DNA from: Schaalia hyovaginalis
GTDB lineage: Bacteria > Actinomycetota > Actinomycetes > Actinomycetales > Actinomycetaceae
Assembly: GCF_014208035.1 (NCBI RefSeq)
Contig: NZ_JACHMK010000001.1
Span: 1,922,001-1,986,000, forward strand
DNA length: 64,000 nucleotides
Direction: 5' to 3'
This document shows positions 61,422 to 64,000 of the stretch, piece after piece (within the stretch, counting starts at the first letter, position 1; the number at the start of each line of letters is the position of its first letter). The position numbers and the translations under genes are program-made. Under the pieces are notes generated by a model. It made no database searches. It saw only the letters and a list, made by a program, of their open reading frames with translations, and had not been told where the DNA came from.

Positions 61422-61708
61422 TCCGCTGAATCACAAGGAATCCCTTCGCACATATGGACACCGTGCGAAGAAGCGCCGTGCGAAACGGGTGACGACCCCC
61501 GGAACGAAGAGCCCCGCCCTCGACACCGATTCACGAGAAGCCGGAGGGGAGCGTCCACGGCGAAGGCCGAGGGGCGTGTTCTCACAACTCTAGTCCCTCG
61601 CCCCGAAGGCGCGCAGCACGGTCCGCATCGCCCGCGTCCGACGAAAACGGAGGCCTTCCGCGAGGACAATCGAAGCGCCCATCAACTCCTCATCCTCCAG
61701 GAGATCTC

Positions 61709-63673
61709 ATGACTCTCGGACGCGATGCGAAGGCCGCCCCGGCCGGATCGCCCCACCGTCATCCCGTCGACCAAGTGCCCCCGGCCGGCAAACTCGCCGT
61801 CCTCGGCATTCAGCACGTCCTCGCCTTCTACGCCGGAGCGGTCGTCGTTCCGCTCGTCATCGCCTCGGGTCTGGGTCTTGATTCCCAGACCCTCGTTCAT
61901 CTCATCAACGCCGACCTGTTCACCTGCGGCATCGCCACGATCATCCAGTCGGCGGGCCTGGGGCCGAAGATCGGCGTAAAGCTCCCCCTCATCCAGGGAG
62001 TCACCTTCACCGCGGTCTCGCCCCTCATCGCGATCGGCATCGCCGCGACCCCCGCCGGCGCGGACCCGACCACCGGCCTGGCGACGATGTACGGCTCGAT
62101 CATCGCCGCAGGCCTCGTCACCTTCCTCATCGCCCCCTACTTCGCGAAGCTCCTGCGCTTCTTCCCCCCGGTCGTCACCGGCACCCTCCTGACCGTCATG
62201 GGCATCACGCTCATCGCGGTATCCGCCGGAGACATCGTCTCGCTCGCGACCTACGCCCCCGAGGGGGCGGAGACCGCGGCCCTGACCCTCAAGGGCCTCG
62301 CCTACGCGATGGGCACCCTCGCACTCATCGTCGCCGTCCAGAAGATCTTCAAGGGCTTCATGTCGACGATCTCCGTCCTCGTCGGACTCGTCGTCATGAC
62401 GATCCTCGCCTTCTCCCTCGGCGACGCGAACTTCTCCCAGGTCTCCCAATCCGCCTGGGTCGGAGTGACGACCCCCTTCTTCTTCGGCCTGCCCAAGTTC
62501 TCCCTCGCCGCGATCGTCTCCATGCTCATCGTCATGGCGGTGACCGCCGTCGAAACCACCGGCGACGTCTTCGCCACCGGCGAGGTCGTCGGCAAGCGCA
62601 TCACCCCGAACCACGTCGCGAACGCTCTGCGCGCGGACGGCCTGTCGACCCTCCTGGGAGGCGTCCTCAACTCCTTCCCCTACACCTGCTTCGCCCAGAA
62701 CGTCGGCCTCGTCCGCCTCACCCGCGTCAAATCCCGGTGGGTCGTCACCGCCGCGGGCGTCCTCATGATCGTCCTCGGCCTCCTGCCCAAGGCCGGCGCG
62801 ATCGTCGCCTCGATCCCCGCGCCCGTCATCGGCGGCGCTTCGCTCGCCATGTTCGCCAATGTCGCAGTCGTCGGCATCCAGACCCTCGGCAAGGTCGACA
62901 TGCGCGACAACCGCAACGCCGTCATCGTCTCCACCTCGATCGGCCTGGCGATGCTCGTCACCCTCAAGCCCGACATCGCCTCCGTCCTGCCGTCCTGGCT
63001 CCAGATTCTCTTCGGGTCCGGCGTGACCATCGGCGCCCTCACGGCCTTCCTCCTCAACATCCTCTTCTTCCACATCGGGAAGCAGGACGCCCCTGACCTG
63101 GCGATCGTCAACGGCCGCGCCGTCGACCTCGACGAGGTCAACACGATGGACCGCGGCGCCTTCGTCGCCGCCTTCTCGGGAATGTACGAAGGCCCGAAGT
63201 GGCCGGTCGAGCGCGCCTGGGAGCACCGCCCCTTCGCCGACGCGACCGCTCTGCGCCGCGCCTTCGAAGACGAGGTCCTCGCGGCGAGCACCGAGGAGCA
63301 GGAAGCCCTCATCGCCTCGTACACGGACATCGCGGCGCTCGTCAAGGGCGAGGGCGACGAACGCGCCAACGCCGACACGGCGGCCCTCGGCCTCGGGGAC
63401 TTCGACGAGGCCGAGATCGCAGAACTCAGCGCCGCCTCGGACGCCTATCGTGAGAAGTTCGCGCGCCCACTCATCGTGCGCGTCACGCGCCTGGCCGACC
63501 GCGAACAGCTCATGAGCGCCGTGTGGAAGCGCGTCGAATCCTCCCCCGCCCGCGAAGCCCGCTTCGCCCTCGGCGAGGTCATCGACATCGCCGACGAGCG
63601 CTTCGACATGCTCGTCGCCGACGCGAACCCGATCCGAACCGCCTGGGGCCGCAAGTTCGACCAAGTCGACTGA
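61709..63673 (+). CDS. NCS2 purine permease fused to an OHCU-decarboxylase-like domain
   Basis: 654 residues. Residues about 25-470 form a 14-segment NCS2 transporter: GIQHVLAFYAGAVVVPLVIASGL, TCGIATIIQSAG, VTAVETTGDVFATGEVVG and NVGLVRLTRVKSRWV. The tail (about 480-654; MDRGAFVAAFSGMYEGPKWPVERAWEHRPFAD to FALGEVIDIADERFDML) matches the fold of ureidoimidazoline decarboxylase in urate breakdown. The catalytic His of the usual RAHPDL loop is Tyr here (IASYTDIA), and the SxxEQ motif is missing, so this domain is probably not catalytic. Xanthine or urate is the likely cargo. Confidence 0.85.
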   Translation: MTLGRDAKAAPAGSPHRHPVDQVPPAGKLAVLGIQHVLAFYAGAVVVPLVIASGLGLDSQTLVHLINADLFTCGIATIIQSAGLGPKIGVKLPLIQGVTFTAVSPLIAIGIAATPAGADPTTGLATMYGSIIAAGLVTFLIAPYFAKLLRFFPPVVTGTLLTVMGITLIAVSAGDIVSLATYAPEGAETAALTLKGLAYAMGTLALIVAVQKIFKGFMSTISVLVGLVVMTILAFSLGDANFSQVSQSAWVGVTTPFFFGLPKFSLAAIVSMLIVMAVTAVETTGDVFATGEVVGKRITPNHVANALRADGLSTLLGGVLNSFPYTCFAQNVGLVRLTRVKSRWVVTAAGVLMIVLGLLPKAGAIVASIPAPVIGGASLAMFANVAVVGIQTLGKVDMRDNRNAVIVSTSIGLAMLVTLKPDIASVLPSWLQILFGSGVTIGALTAFLLNILFFHIGKQDAPDLAIVNGRAVDLDEVNTMDRGAFVAAFSGMYEGPKWPVERAWEHRPFADATALRRAFEDEVLAASTEEQEALIASYTDIAALVKGEGDERANADTAALGLGDFDEAEIAELSAASDAYREKFARPLIVRVTRLADREQLMSAVWKRVESSPAREARFALGEVIDIADERFDMLVADANPIRTAWGRKFDQVD

Positions 63674-63683
63674 AACGCACGTC

Positions 63684-63715
63684 ATGAGGGGCCGACTCTT
63701 CAGTCGGCCCCTCAT
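63684..63715 (+). terminator. terminator of the permease gene
   Basis: 14-bp perfect stem (63684-63697 with 63702-63715), four-base loop, ten bases past the stop. Confidence 0.75.
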
Positions 63716-63945
63716 GGCATCCCATCAACACAATGCGAGTTCTTCCGATCCGGTCTCCTCTGCTGCTCAACGCCGACGGACACGGCCCTTCGGGCCCCGC
63801 CGGCTCCCTTGTCGATGAACACCACGCTAGGGCGCCATACTCGAAGGAGCATCGGGATGAGCTAAGAATTCCCTGAGATTCCGAACCGCCGGATCGAGGC
63901 CCGCCGCTCGATGGGCCGCCGCCCGCCCGAGCACGGGCGGCGGGC

Positions 63946-64000
63946 TCAGTCCTCCACCGGACGGCGCTGGAAGTAGGCCGCGAGGATCGACCCCGAAACG
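63946..64000 (-). CDS. C-terminal end of a gene entering from the right
   Basis: Only 18 codons are visible, ending VSGSILAAYFQRRPVED and TGA at 63946. A GC-rich hairpin (GCCGCCGCCCGCCC to GGGCGGCGGGC, 63915-63945) follows on the minus strand as a likely terminator. The hydrophobic then basic ending suggests a membrane protein. 63716-63914 holds nothing recognisable. Confidence 0.4.
   Translation of the reverse strand, partial: VSGSILAAYFQRRPVED

Noticed and set aside
61277..61708. Purine riboswitch upstream of the NCS2 permease
   Set aside because: No paired loops or conserved core of a purine or guanidine riboswitch could be recognised; only operator-like sites are seen.

Overview
The window is high-GC DNA with actinobacterial gene content: UPF0182, a YlbL-type PDZ/Lon protease, UvrD2, DUF3039, DUF2017 next to ClpS, and GlxR-like sites. 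Two blocks keep the order known from Mycobacterium tuberculosis. One matches Rv3193c-Rv3196 plus Rv3198c-Rv3199c (UPF0182, PDZ protease, zincin-like protein, ThiF-like protein, uvrD2, nudC). The other matches Rv1330c-Rv1341 (pncB, clpS, DUF2017, murI, MBL phosphodiesterase, rph, rdgB). Sugar-uptake operons, a GH29 fucosidase and small lipoproteins fit a host-associated member of the Actinomycetaceae (Actinomyces/Schaalia-like). The genus is inference.

Layout. 1-3350: chromosomal flank with a partial SatD-like gene, two lipoproteins, a TauE-type exporter and a 20-bp tandem repeat block. 3376-23371: an integrated conjugative element of about 20 kb sitting in the initiator tRNA-fMet gene. The intact tRNA is at 23332-23408; the displaced host 3' end and its terminator are stranded at 3306-3388. 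23409-43528: conserved core genes. 43558-52561: an ABC transporter / fucosidase / MlrC / ROK kinase / CutC operon with a divergent ROK regulator. 52728-53012: HU. 53601-61276: arabinose genes araA-araD, a LacI-family regulator and a ChvE-GguAB-type sugar importer. 61709-63673: an NCS2 purine permease fused to an OHCU-decarboxylase-like domain that appears to have lost its catalytic residues. A last gene runs off the right edge.

The element carries a tyrosine integrase, a ParA and a ribbon-helix-helix partner, a toxin-antitoxin-like pair, a serine resolvase and small cargo genes. One minus-strand block of conjugation genes resembles the Tcp system: TcpC, small TcpD/VirB2-like protein, TcpE, VirB4/TcpF, lipoprotein, VirB6/TcpH, membrane-anchored protein, SLT-NlpC/TcpG, Replic_Relax protein and VirD4/TraG coupling ATPase. 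SSB and a replication initiator complete it. The initiator gene contains five dyad iterons and a consensus DnaA box, so the replication origin probably lies inside it. An Xre regulator and an excisionase-like gene diverge from one operator next to the right attachment site.

The most unusual feature is a 592-bp sequence present twice (7972-8563 and 8869-9460), apparently without difference. Each copy ends at the start codon of a small gene (nrdH and an unknown 146-aa gene). As minus-strand RNA it folds into many strong helices, including a three-way junction and a terminal AACCAC-loop hairpin. A third copy of that hairpin, with a different but still paired stem, lies between the two units. It is a good candidate for an undescribed large structured RNA or leader that heads cargo cassettes.
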